This document shows, piece by piece, positions 21,381 through 33,186 of a DNA stretch of 64,000 nucleotides. The notes beneath the pieces were generated by a model. That model did not search any database. It was not told the DNA's origin and saw only the letters and a program-made list of their open reading frames with translations. The position numbers and the translations under genes are program-made. The first letter of the stretch is position 1. Every line of letters starts with the position of its first letter. Source of the DNA: Patella vulgata (lineage: Eukaryota > Mollusca > Gastropoda > Patellidae); contig NC_065884.2 of NCBI RefSeq assembly GCF_932274485.2, positions 25,157,622 to 25,221,621 on the forward strand, given 5' to 3'.

Positions 21381-24300
21381 ATGGCGACAATTGTACCTAA
21401 CAATTTTTTGCCAGATAGACTTGACTGCGTTTACACGAAATGTTATTGGTAATATCAAAGAAAATCATCAGAAATGGACTAAACTCCTTTTCTATGAATA
21501 TGATAATATTAATATATATTATAATGATAATAATAATTATAATGCTTTATTACACAACTGCATGACATATACACGGGTATGGTAAAGCATACAACACAAA
21601 TTACAATATAATAATGATGATGATATTTAATTGATTATTATTATTTTGATGAAAATTTTATTAAAATGTATAGCCTAGGCCTACCTTTTAGTTTTGGCTT
21701 GTGAAACAATGTCAATAGCCCTGCCCTGCCTTGTCATGTATACTAATAATACTATACATACATATTACATTGTCTTGACAATTAAAAATGACTGCACATG
21801 TTCATGACCAATTAAAGATTGTAATATATACCAGTGTTTAACAGTAAGTGCAGGAGAACCCCACTACAGGTAAATGGTGTAAAACAAAACCTACAAAATT
21901 AACCTGAAGACAAGACAGAATACACAGACATTGCTCGAAATGAACAACCAATATCAAATCATGTGAATAAGTTCTAATGAAGTATGATTTAATTTTGATC
22001 AACTTCAAAAGGCATTTCTACCGTAGTCTAAATGTCTGACACATACTTTAATTCTGGTTGATGGTTTTTTAGATCATAAGTCCTTGACAGCTATGAGCAG
22101 TTTAGATGTTATAAGTCACATGGGTTTTACTATTTTCTGGAACCTTAACAGCTGCAAAAGAATCAGCCATATAAGTTATTGCATGAGAGGAATACAAATT
22201 ATTTGTTTACTGGGTGATAATTTTAATTAGCTAAGCTGTCTTGTTTGGAATGAGTTAGAGCATTTATATTCCTAATTTGTGTTGCCTGTCTTTAAATCAG
22301 TATTAATAAGATATAAATTTTCACTTTTTCAGTGAAGAAAATGTATGGAAATTATGTGATTTCATAAAAGGCAGAACTCCAGATGTTCTATCCAACTGTT
22401 TCTGTGTTTTCATCTCAAATAAAAAAAGACAGGTAATTACTATGGTGATCAATTCAGGAACCATTCACAAAGTACACTTTGTATGGAACAAATCTGATAT
22501 AATTCTTTTAATTTAGATTATTATGTAAAGAAAAAAAAATTGTCATTAGAACAATTTTATATGATCCCATTTTGATTAGATTTCACCACAGACATTTGAT
22601 TTTTTTTTTTAGATACCTTTGTGGAGCCAGAAGCATAGTAAAAGGGATGATAAATTAGTTTTATGGGTATGTAAATATGTATGAATCACTACAGGGTATC
22701 ATCAATGGTAGTTGCTTATAGTTGTGTCTGGTTCATAGAATCCCTCATGTTCCTGAAGCAACGACCGCAAGTTTTACAACATCAGATGTTGCTTGACTGG
22801 TCTGCAATTTCTAAACTTATAGCTATGTTACCTCTCTTTAACAAAGACACGTGAACGATAGCATCCAATCAGAGGTTGCGACACAAACACACTCAGATCA
22901 AACATGGCGACCTCCATGGAAATCTTGACATTGAATGAACCTTGAACTTTGCAACTCGATTATCACAGGTAGACATTTTAGCTGGAAAGCATGATAGTTG
23001 GTATTTGCGATAATCGAGGAATTTGATAGGCTCCCCAGCTGAGTCAGTATCCAATCGAAATTAGTGCCGAAATATGCAGGGTGTTATGTGAAGGGCTTGA
23101 TAAGATGTACGGAATTAATGCAAGGTCAAGCCTTTTATTGAAGATGAGAATCCCTGGTCATGATCATATGTAACCATATATATATTCTAAATAATTTTGG
23201 CACTGTCTGTAGATTAATCATGAAGATATTGCTGGTTTCATCTAATTCTGCACATCAACCTACAATCTGTGCTTTTATGGGGGGGGGGGGGGATATATTT
23301 TTGTTTGCCTGGCAGCTGATATTTGTCTGCTGAATTTCAATGAACATTTTTATTAAAATAATTCCTAAATGCTTCCAAGAAAGATTTCCTCCCTTTAAGA
23401 CACACTGACATAGATTTTGTTATTTAGCTGTATGCGAGCTAAATAATACCAAAGGGACAATACCACTCTTGTTGTAACTGAATAATATGTCCCAATCTTT
23501 ATTCTGGTCAACAAATTGTACTATTTTAGAATATTTCAATTAATTGATGATACAAATTTCATCTTAACACACCTTATTTAAAAATTTTGAAAAATTCAAC
23601 ATAATGGTTTGAAATGTCTAACGTAAACCTTTTCAAATGAAACTTCAATTTAAAAATATTTTCGAACCCTGTGGACAAGTAAAATAGGATGTAATGGATA
23701 ATTTATACAACAGGTAGGACACTTAAACAACTAGTACTTAGATAGAGATATTATTTATTTTCTGGAGCTTTCAAGCCAGCAAGAGTGTTATTGTCCCTTT
23801 AAACAATTATTTTTATGCATGTCTTTTTAGACTTTCACATTGTTTTTGTTATCATTTATTTCCAACTATGTGATTGCTTTGAAATGTAGGAGGGGTTGGA
23901 TGGCTGAATGGTTAGCGTGCGCGCGCTGTATCATAAAGTCTGTCATTGAGTCGACTGGCGTGGTTTTGAATCCCCGGTTGTACGTGACAAGGAGTAGGGT
24001 CGCCTGTCCAACCTCGTGGGTTTTCTCCGGGTCCTCCGGTTCCCTCCCACTGCTAAAGACCCCTACGAATTATTGAAATAAAATTAAATCAAATGTTAGT
24101 CCCGAAATGACCTAGTTTGTGTCGAGTGGACGTTAAAACCCATTTCTCTCTCTCTGAAATGTGGATGTGAATAAAGCTATCTTCTCAATATGATTAAAAC
24201 ACAGATCCTATTTTGATTGGGTTTTTTTGGTCAAAATTTCGTTTTACTTGTCTTTACTACACTGAGATCTGAAAGAGTTGTTATATAACCCACATTCTGG

Positions 24301-27300
24301 ATGATGTAAGGGATTAGCCAATGAAACGTTCTTTTGCGGCATTTTTTTGGCGTGAGGTGCATGGGACTGTGGGTAAACCACTAGAAACAACAACGCTGAT
24401 TGATTAATCAATATCAGACGTCATAAGGTCAAAAGCCACTTGTATGACACCTGACTCGACCTTCCACAACAACTTGTCAGTTCTTCATGTAATGAAATAT
24501 AGATCTGTATTTTAATCAGAACCCTTCGAGATTAGTTCTTAAATGTTTGGAAAATATCAGTTACAGTTAAAAATTGTTTTCGGAGGTTTAGTTTTTGATC
24601 AATATTATAATTTATATTTATTATGTTTCAGGACTATCATGTGATATTTGTCTTTAAAGATAACCATAAAGTTTTGGTATATGACCTTGACACAACCCTG
24701 ACCTTTCCATGCTCTTCAGAACATTATATTATCTCTGCTATCAGAAGTGAAGAGAATTTGAATGAAGATTTTAGAAGGTATCATCATATAGCCAAAAATG
24801 AATAATTATATTAGGTCCAAACTGATTCCAAATAGAGCTCATTATCTGCCCCGGGTCTTTTATTTACGCTGCCAGATCTTGGTCATCCTCGGTATCCCCA
24901 GTGGTCTCATTCTGTTCTACTCCACTAACCACTGGGTAAATCTATGGGGGGGGGGCACATTTTCAAGTTAGTTGGCAAAGGGATATAACTCTCATCGGGT
25001 AAAGTAAGCAAAACGCAAAGGCACCCCTTTGAGAGACAAGGTTAGGAATTAGCCATAACATAGCCTAAATGAGAGAAGTCCAAATTATACTAAATGCGTA
25101 TTTATTAACAACAAATCACAATTATTTTATAATATATTAATGAAGACTGGACAGGTGTTTATATATACGCTTCAAAAAAAGTAGGGGATATTGAAGTGCA
25201 AATACCTATGCAGGTTGTGATATGATAAATAGTCATGGACACTTGACATGCTTTGAGAGTATGTTCACAGATGAAGAACTTATCTCCCCAACAGAACCAC
25301 TGAGCTGCACATGTGACACGCAATAGAGCCATACACATGGGAGGGGTTCATTGTCAAATTTGATACTTCAAGGAAGGGTTGATGAAAACTGTCGCATTCT
25401 AGTTTATCTATCCAGTTTGCTTTCCTATCAGTTCTTGCATAAGATTTACTGTTTAGCATATCTTTGCTTTAGTGTGTTACGTTTAATTTGATCGGGAGAC
25501 GTGTTCGTCGATATCAACGTCAACCACAACACTGCAAGAATTGACTGTGGCACTGCAAGAGGAGTGGGTCAGATTGCCCCAAATCGTGATTAGACGGTTG
25601 ATTAGGAGCATGCCACGACGAATTGCTGAATGTCTGAGGATTGGTGGAGCAATTACTCATTATTAAGAAATGAAATGAAATGAAATGAAATGAAATGGGG
25701 TTTAACGTCCTACTGTTCTGCTCCTAAACTGGGCTAATGAAGATGGGCATACACCATACAGTGTGCTATGAGGGAAATTTTGCCCGAGCAGTGGCACTAT
25801 CGCCTACTCTTATATCGAATTCCAACTGCCAAGGGATCTTTTACGTGCATTCCAATGTATACACGGGACCTTGGTGTTTTGTCTCATCCGAAGGACTAGA
25901 CAGCTGTCCTTGTCAGGCCCTCCGTCCTGCATCACTGACAAGGGGGAACCACACCGGAAAATCTGGATGAACTTTCTCGGCCAATGCAGGGATCGAACAC
26001 CCGACCTCCAGGCTAGCGAGCCAGCGTCTTACCCACTTAGCCACGCGATCCCCCTCATTATTAAGACAAAAATTGGCCTGTTATTAACATACACTGGTTA
26101 CCTCTAATAAAAACAGCAGTGCATTTCCGCAGTTTTGTATTGTTTCTGAATATCCCCTACGTTTTTTGAAGAGTATAATATGTAGGTTCAGGAGTTTTAT
26201 TGAGAATTGTTGTTGTTCTTAATGTTTAACGTCCGCTTCCACCGAAGGTGATATCGCAGACAAGTCTTTATTTTTCATTATCTTAGCGCACACGCAGGGT
26301 CTTTCCTGTGGGAGGAAACCAGAGTACCCGGAGTAAACCCACGAGGTTGAGAAGGCGCCCCTATCTCCAAGCCACATACGCTCACACCTGGGATCGAAAC
26401 CACAACCGCAAGCCAGAGGTGACCGACCAGCTAAAGGTCGAAGCGCGGCACTCTAGACCACTAGGCCATCCCAACACCCCTTTTTATTGAGAATCAAATT
26501 GCCAAATACAAGTTCAATAATAATAAACATAACAGAATGTTTAGCTACAATGAAGGCCAGGGCAGATAATTTGAAATCGTGGAAACCCTATAGATTAACC
26601 CACTGTTGATTTTCATGAAAGGTTGACAATATTTACTGGAGGCTTATTGTTACTTTGAAACCTTCATATTGGAAAAGCCTGTATATGACAATACATGTAT
26701 ATTATTAGTAATAGAAGCTTCAATTGATAGAACATAATTTTTGGTTCTTCCTTCCATGAAGGTTATTCCGAGTAATTAGTGCTGAGACATTCCTGAAAAC
26801 TTTTGCATCAGATCGATGTCATATGATAAATATGAAAGATGGTAACTACTTATCTCCACCACCAGTCTATCCTCCAATCAAGACAGCAGGTAATTAGAGA
26901 AATCATCATAAAAATAATTGCCAAAAATATTTTGGATACTTGATTCACTCTTTATGCTTCTTTAAAGGTCTGTTTATTGTGCATTGTTTCAGGCATGACT
27001 TGTGCCATCGGGGAAATTTTTACTCCTATGATCATTAAATTTTCTGCCTCTTTTTTTTTGAGCAGGTAGACTAAAAGTAGGGCAATAGGCCACACCTGAA
27101 TGAAAACAATTTAAATTTGCTAGTCTATTAGTATGTAATTCATTAGGATCTTGAAAACAATTTTTCCTCTAGTCTTAGTTTGTAGATAGGTTTTTGTTTG
27201 TGCAACTTTTTGTGTTTGTATAGCTGACAATTTTTGTCTTTGTACAGAAAATCAAAAAGAAGGTATTCATTTGATTAAATTTGATTATATTTATTTCAGA

Positions 27301-27403
27301 AAGCACCAATAATCTGGAAGATTTTATCTGTATGGATGAAGATGTAGGTGTTGGAACTGTGATGAACTACCAGCAATTCTGTGATAAATTTTTACGAGTC
27401 TAA
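21381..27403 (+). CDS. NTAQ1: Protein N-terminal glutamine amidohydrolase (NTAQ1)
   Basis: Six coding exons: 21381-21448, 22333-22432, 22613-22666, 24632-24777, 26762-26889, 27300-27403, all GT-AG with compatible phases, giving 199 residues (human 205). The enzyme deamidates an N-terminal Gln to Glu in the Arg/N-degron pathway in the cytosol and nucleus. Visible family features: CVYTKCYCEENVWKLC with catalytic Cys at residue 23, whose codon TG|T is split by intron 1; FISNKKRQIPLW; WDYHVIFV with catalytic H77; VYDLDTTLTFPC with catalytic D92; FRRLFRVISAETFLKTFASDR; NLEDFICMDEDVG; C-terminal YQQFCDKF. Intron 3 holds SINE A and MITE A; intron 4 holds a Tc1-like remnant with SINEs. All catalytic residues are retained. 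Confidence 0.95.
21449..22332. other. NTAQ1 intron 1
   Basis: AT-rich intron with no recognised element. A stretch near 21890-21950 resembles one near 30920-30970 (aatacacagacattgc), probably a short dispersed repeat. Confidence 0.5.
23892..24155 (+). mobile_element. SINE family A, full-length reference copy
   Basis: tRNA-like head ggttggatggctgaatggttagcg with B-box-like gttttgaatccccgg. The central domain has cctcgtgggttttctccggg and tccctcccactgctaaagacc. The tail is gtgtcgagtggacgttaaa followed by catttctctctctct. In NTAQ1 intron 3. Confidence 0.9.
24191..24518 (+). mobile_element. MITE family A, copy 2 (intact)
   Basis: Inverted ends tgattaaaacacagatc (24191-24207) and gatctgtattttaatca (24502-24518). 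Body: attagccaatgaa, gtgggtaaacca, attgattaatcaat (24399-24412) and agacgtca (24416-24423). 328 bp, no ORF. In NTAQ1 intron 3. Confidence 0.88.
25166..26177 (+). mobile_element. Tc1-like DNA transposon remnant, interrupted by SINE B
   Basis: Ends tacgcttcaaaaaaagtagggg and the complement of it near 26149-26177 are inverted repeats flanked by TA. Near 25555 the plus strand encodes LQEEWVRLPQIVIRRL and SMPRRIAECLRIGG, the C-terminal signature of Tc1-like DDE transposases. The catalytic core is mostly deleted. SINE B (25668-26053) sits just after this motif. Confidence 0.85.
25668..26053 (-). mobile_element. SINE family B, full-length reference copy
   Basis: On the minus strand it starts with tRNA-like ggggatcgcgtggctaagtg, has the B-box gttcgatccctg, and ends ggacgttaaaccccatttc with (atttc)n. 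The direct repeat ctcattattaag lies at 25656-25667 and 26054-26065, a 12-bp target duplication as made by LINE machinery. Inserted in the Tc1-like remnant. Confidence 0.93.
26208..26481 (-). mobile_element. SINE family C, full-length
   Basis: On the minus strand: tRNA-like gggatggcctagtggtctag, B-box-like gtttcgatcccagg, central cctcgtgggtttactccggg and ctggtttcctcccac, tail cttcggtggaagcggacgtt then (aac)n. A perfect 13-bp duplication ttttattgagaat flanks it at 26195-26207 and 26482-26494. Confidence 0.9.
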
Positions 27404-27489
27404 CTTCATATTTTACAATGAAGAAGAGACACTAGTTTTATAAGCAATTACAACTTTGTCATATGGATTTATAATATCTGGCCTTTCAG

Positions 27490-27495
27490 AATAAA
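27490..27495 (+). terminator. Candidate poly(A) signal of NTAQ1
   Basis: AATAAA, 87 nt after the NTAQ1 stop codon. Confidence 0.6.
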
Positions 27496-27499
27496 ATGT

Positions 27500-30400
27500 G
27501 TGTACAATCTAATTATTATGTTTGAGGCACTAGGAGGCAAAAAGGGATTCCAGCAAGGGTCACTATCCAGACATTATGTAAATTTTGTATGCTTTTAGTT
27601 GAAGTTGTGTTTGCTCTGTTAGTTTTGAAGTTGATTTATATTGTTTGAATGAATTAGTGTTGTCTTAGTCATATTTAATTCATTTGTCAGGGTTGATTTA
27701 TATTGTTCGAATATATTAATGTTGTCTTAGTTATATTTTATTCAATTTAGCAGAATTCCTGATTCCTTGAATTTTCTTAATTTTTGAATTTCATATCTCT
27801 CACCTTGTTAGACAGTATTTTTCTTCAAAATACTAGAAATTGATATCTTTTTTCTTAAAATAAAGTTCTCTTGTTGGTTTGATGCATGTCTATTCAGTTA
27901 AACAATTTAAAACTGATTTGGTTTAATCACCTTATTGTTATTTCTTGAATATGTACACCAGTCTGATTTGAATACAGTTAATTTCTGTTATGTTGAAATT
28001 TTTGTTTAAACTTCAAAGGTCAGATGAATGATTATTTATTTCTTAGTGTTCTTGAAATATTATTATGCAAATATTTTGATATATGCCAATGTTTAAATCA
28101 TGTTATATACAATTTTTGCTTGTTTATTCATACATATTTACTGTAATACCTTTTCGAAATATGACTTGTTTACAAGAAGATATTCTGTAAGCTAATCCAC
28201 ATTATTGAAATGTAGGGCTGTGTATTGCAACCCAAAATCATATTGCATTATATTGTAAAACCCTATTTTTGATAGATGAGGTTTCAATAGACACAATATT
28301 GCATATTACCAATAATTAACATACACTTTTGTGATGCTATTGTCAACTGATAGAAAGTGTGTTTTGATATAAATAGAATGAAAACCATAAGAAATGTATT
28401 TGCAAACAAAAGTAGAGTGAAAATATTGATATGCCAAATTACGTGTTTCAAAACACATTGCAGAGGATCTGTATCAATATATATATTGGCCCTAGTAACA
28501 TGCAAGAAACTGTCTTCCAAATTTTCGATGAAAAAGCCTATTGGTTACATTGATGCCTTTATATGTATATTTATATTTCAAAGAAAGAAATCACCTTTTA
28601 TGTGATTTTTTAAAAAATATTTGTGCCATGTGCAGACATAGAAACTACTGGGTGCTAAATCATAAAAAAACAGTGAGATTTATTGATTTGTATTTTGGAA
28701 CAGACTGGTGTCTTGCTTCTATGGTTTCATCTTTCTGCCTTTGCGAGTTGAATTACAAATATTGTTAAATTTTGATGTATAGGTGAATAACAAATATTTT
28801 GTATTTGGAATCTCTAGTACCGGTATATTTACATCAATAAAATATTTTAATCTTTATATATATATAGTAAATATGTTGTGTTGTTTAAGTTACGATTGTA
28901 TCTTTTTAAGATTTATACTGCTGCATGTTGCAAATGTAACTTAATAAGCGACACCTCTCTTATGGTAAAAAATAAAGCATTAAATTGTTGATGCGGATCT
29001 ATATTCAGTTTATTTCAATTAACTTATGGTTAAAATCTTCATGTTAACCACAGCTGTTAAAGGTATTTACCTCAAATTTGTATTTGATTGAGGAGAGTTA
29101 AGGTACCTGAGCTGAAGGCTTCCATTACTTCTTACACAATTGGCTGTGTATTGATAATAAAGTATACATTTTTGAGAAGCTGAGGAAATGTGTTGTTAAA
29201 ATGTTTGACCGCATGTATAGATTTATCTATTGTGAGAATAATGTAGACATGACAAACAAATTATAGAAAAATAACATTTTTTCTTTATGCTTAATAAGGT
29301 ACCTTAATTTTAAGGTTGATCTTTTACATTAAAGTCTCTAAATGCCATTTAAGCAATTACACAATCCATTGCAGACTATGATATTATGAAAGTTGAATTT
29401 CTAAAGGTAATATTAGACGCAAAATTGGTTTAATTCTGTTCAGTAGTTACAAGGATATGATGCACTGAAAATTTGTCAAAATGCTGCATAAACGGGATTT
29501 GGTCAAAAGTCAACTCAACCTAACTTGAGATAATTCCAATTGGGATGTTATTTACAGTTGATATTTTGATTTTGTTTTCTTAATTAAATGTTAAATAACC
29601 AATATGAGTACATTTTAGCTTGGATTAAACAGTGGAAAATTTTCCATTTTCCAAAAAATGCAAATGACGCACAGAAACTTTAAGTTCTGAATTGGGTATT
29701 TATTTCAGAGAGTTTTTGGGCATAAGACTTCTTAAAATTGAGATGGTTTTCTACTATAGCCTTTTAATTGACTAAGTTTACCTTTAAAATAAATAAATTA
29801 GATTAGCTTAGGAGAAAATTGTTAATTTTACAACTGCAGTTAACTGAGGTGGTTATCTACTATAGCTTTTTAACTGAATAAAGTTTAGCTTTAAAATATG
29901 AAAGGTATACCTTAGATTAAGAGAAAATTGTAACTTTTACAACTGCAGTTAACTGAATATTTTATTAGTATGTGGAGAATATTGACTATACTAAAAGTTT
30001 GTTTTTACCATGACTTTATCTGTCAAATGGTAAAAGCATCATGTTGAAATGATTGATTTTATCCATGAGAAATTAATTTAGAAAGATATCCTTGTCACAA
30101 ATTTTTTTTACACAAGATTTAATCAAATTGACACTACTTAATTAATATATCACCCAATTTGAAGAGGTGGCACCCTTTTACAGCTAATTAATGTGCATAG
30201 TTGATGTTTAAGTATTTTATTATTAAGAATTATATTAAAAAAATTGGAAAAAATTTGTTGTTGTTTAATGGTATTTTTGTATCAAATTCAATATCACAGA
30301 GACCTTATTTTACTAAAACCTAATTATGTTAGGGTTTTTACACCCTTACATAGCCACCACACTTTAATGATCTGAAAAAATAATTCTGTTTCTTTGCAAA

Positions 30401-31140
30401 AATGCTTTTTTCAGTTAAAATTTCCAGCAATATATTAAGGCAAAATTTTTATAGCTTTTCTAATTATATCCTGCCTTGCAAAAGCATAATGCATAGCCAG
30501 TCATGTGTTGTTTTAATTAACCAGTGAGGTCAAGCTTGTCTTACCTACCTTCAAATTGTCTCAGATTATGGTGGGTGGGTTTGGGACACCTTCATATTTC
30601 CATATCGTGGTTTCCAGAACCCTCCCTTAATTCCCCTCTTTCGCATGGTCACAATTTTTGTTTAGTTTTTTGTTAAGAATTGAAGTACACTGTTTGAATT
30701 CTATCTTTCTGTCAGGTTTTGGTGAATGTTCATGATTAATAGATGGAAGGGTAATGCCAAATGGGCCTAACGGGGTGAAACTCTAGAGTAATCTATAGCT
30801 CTTGTCATGTAAAACTACTTTCAAAAATACCTCCTTACAATTCTGGTAACTTTTAATAAATCATCTCTATAGTATTAAGTGAAGGAGTTCCGCACTACAC
30901 ATACACCAAACCCACAAGACAAACACACGAACAAGACACAATATACACAGACATTGCAAACAAGGCCTATATCAAATCAAGATCAATGAAATCAAGTCAA
31001 AACAAGACCTTGGGGTCCATCCGAAAATGTTCCCAATCAGACTTCGCAAGTCCCTGGTGATGTGTGTTTACGAGGATGATAGGCCTATTTCCAATTTGAT
31101 TCGTCTTCTTCTTCTTTCAATAATGTGCCGGGTTCTGGGT
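27500..31140. other. Gene-free AT-rich intergenic DNA
   Basis: No gene, RNA or mobile element recognised. Short repeats only: gcagttaactga occurs in a roughly 110-bp tandem pair at about 29740-29960. The small frames at 28284-28768 look like chance. Confidence 0.45.
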
Positions 31141-31440
31141 TGAACATATTCGCACATGGTTAAAAGATTAAAATCATGTTGTGGCGAGTTCACATTATTT
31201 AAAAACAGGATAAAAACAGACATGGCTGCCTAGGGCTGGAACATTTTGATCCTGGACTTGAAGATATCCAGGTTATCGGCATCCACAATATGAGTTGGCA
31301 GTTTGTTCCAAAGACTGATTCCGGCAGGAGAGAAGAAGTCTTGGTAAGCCTTGAGAATTTTTATATGATCATAAAATTTCCATTGTAAAATAAATTCTTT
31401 GGTGGTCTGCATCCATAAAAATGATTTGGTTACTTCCCTT
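31141..31440 (-). mobile_element. LINE fragment, C-terminal end of the reverse-transcriptase ORF
   Basis: Minus-strand residues FFSPAGISLWNKLPTHIVDA and LDIFKSRIKMFQP match the last part of CR1/Jockey-like LINE ORF2 proteins (FF..R.isLWN.LP..v..a..l..FK). The rest of the LINE is missing. Confidence 0.65.
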
Positions 31441-32236
31441 TAATGACACTCTTATCTTGAAAAAGATAATAAAGGTGACGCTTGTTGAAGTGAATAGTTT
31501 GTTTTGATTTGTACTATTTGTAGGTAAAATTTAGATCTACTAATAAATTTTGCAGGTACTCTAGCGTTGACAACAAAAATAGATTATTTCCATAAACGTT
31601 AAGACAAATGGCTATCAATTCTAATATGTAACAGGCATTGCCTGAGTAGAGCGAAGCTGATGTGATTTTGTTAACATTGTGATTATAACTTTTAACTTCT
31701 TAACTTCAACTCCAAGACTCAGAGTCCAAGTGATGTTAAATAATAGCGTTAAATTTAGATCTAAACTGTCATACTGCACACAGTGATCCATCTACTTTAT
31801 ACCTCAGACAGAGCTAACTGTAGACAGGCAGACTAAGTTTGGGATGCTAAATTGAAGGATTGATTTTGTTTTGAAAAAAAAGAACAAAAAAAGTGTGAGA
31901 ATTATTTTCATTGACGAAAAGAATATGGGACGTCATTGATTAGACGACATCATAGAAATATTTCTATGAGACGCGTAATCAACAGTCTGTGGGTGACAGT
32001 TCTAGTTACGCTCCTGTGTTACCGGAAAAGAGCTTCACTCTATACTAATCTATTCCTTATTTCACCAAGAAATGCCCCATAAGTGTATAAATTTATGTAT
32101 TTGAAAAAAAGAATAGATGTAGAGAACCATCTTCTCTAGCCAAAGGTTACGATTAAGAGAAGTAAATTGTAACCCTTGGCTAGCGAAGATGGTATAGAAC
32201 AAGCATCTCTCCGGAAAAATAAAGCTTTTATTTCAC
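31441..32236. other. Gene-free stretch
   Basis: A stretch at 31448-31500 (cttgaaaaagataataaagg..gacgcttgttgaagtg) vaguely resembles Penelope pseudo-LTR boxes. An imperfect inverted repeat near 32125-32190 uses tctctagccaaaggttac and gtaacccttggctagcg. Confidence 0.4.
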
Positions 32237-32480
32237 GTCAAGCCGTTGCTGAATATAGAAATGGGCAAGGGACAACATGAAGTTGTTCGGAAGTGACGAA
32301 AAACCAAGGGCCAGAATCCCGTGTGAACATTGGTGTGCACATAACAACTAAAAAGAACCCTTGACAGGTGGAATTCAAAATAAGAGTAGTCTGTACTGCA
32401 GCTGTCTGGGCAAAATTTCCCTCATAGCACACCTGGTGTATTACTGTCTTCATTAGCAGAGGCAGTATAATCCCATTTGG
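32237..32480 (+). mobile_element. SINE family B, 3' part
   Basis: Contains tcgtgtga-like, acaggtggaattc, ataagagtagtctgtactg, ggcaaaatttccctcatag and cttcattagc in family order. The tRNA head is lost. Confidence 0.75.
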
Positions 32481-32745
32481 AAATTAGTTATGAAGATATT
32501 TTTTTTTTAATCGTCCACTAAATTCCAAATGAGATTACAGTTGCAGTCAGATGTTAGAACCCATTTCATTTCTTTTTTGACTTTAGAAATAGACTTTCCA
32601 GTATTCTTATGGCAACATTCATTGGCAATATAATGTAGTAATTGAAGACTAATAATCCAGCCTAAAACTACATGTAATTTAGTCCAAAACTGCAATAAAC
32701 AACTCTAAAACATATAATATAGCAGTCTGTTGGGGGTGGGGGGGT

Positions 32746-33019
32746 GGGTGGATGGCCGAATGGTTAGCACGCGCATGCTGAATAAGGTCTGTCATTGAGT
32801 CAACTAGTGTGGTTTCGATTCCCCGATTGTACGCGACAAGCAGTAGGGTTGCCCGTCAAACCTCGTGGGTTTTTTCCGGGTCCTACAGTTTCCTCCCACT
32901 GCTCACTGCTAAAGACCGCTACGCGCAAGCAAATTATTGAAATAAAATGAAAAACCATCTGTTAGTCCCAAAATGACCTAGTTTGTGTCGAGTGGACGTT
33001 AAACCCCATTTCTCTCTCT
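32746..33019 (+). mobile_element. SINE family A, near full-length
   Basis: Head gggtggatggccgaatggttag through tail gtggacgttaaaccccattt and ctctctctt. Lies just upstream of the first coding exon of NELF-B, in its 5' intron or flank. Confidence 0.88.
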
Positions 33020-33186
33020 TTTACCCTCCTAGCACTAAATAGTAATACATCACTACAGATTTTCTACATACATGTAGATGTTCAAACAATTATTGGCTAT
33101 TTGAACTTCCTGAGTAGAGTAAATCTGGAGTTCTATTTCTAAGAAGACATTTTTAAATATTTATCTTCCATTTCAGATCAGGGAAG

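Noticed and set aside
25871-26107. Plus-strand ORFs over the SINE B copies (also 3115-3420, 34179-34416, 49899-50219)
   Set aside because: They translate SINE sequence, recur with every copy and have no independent support.
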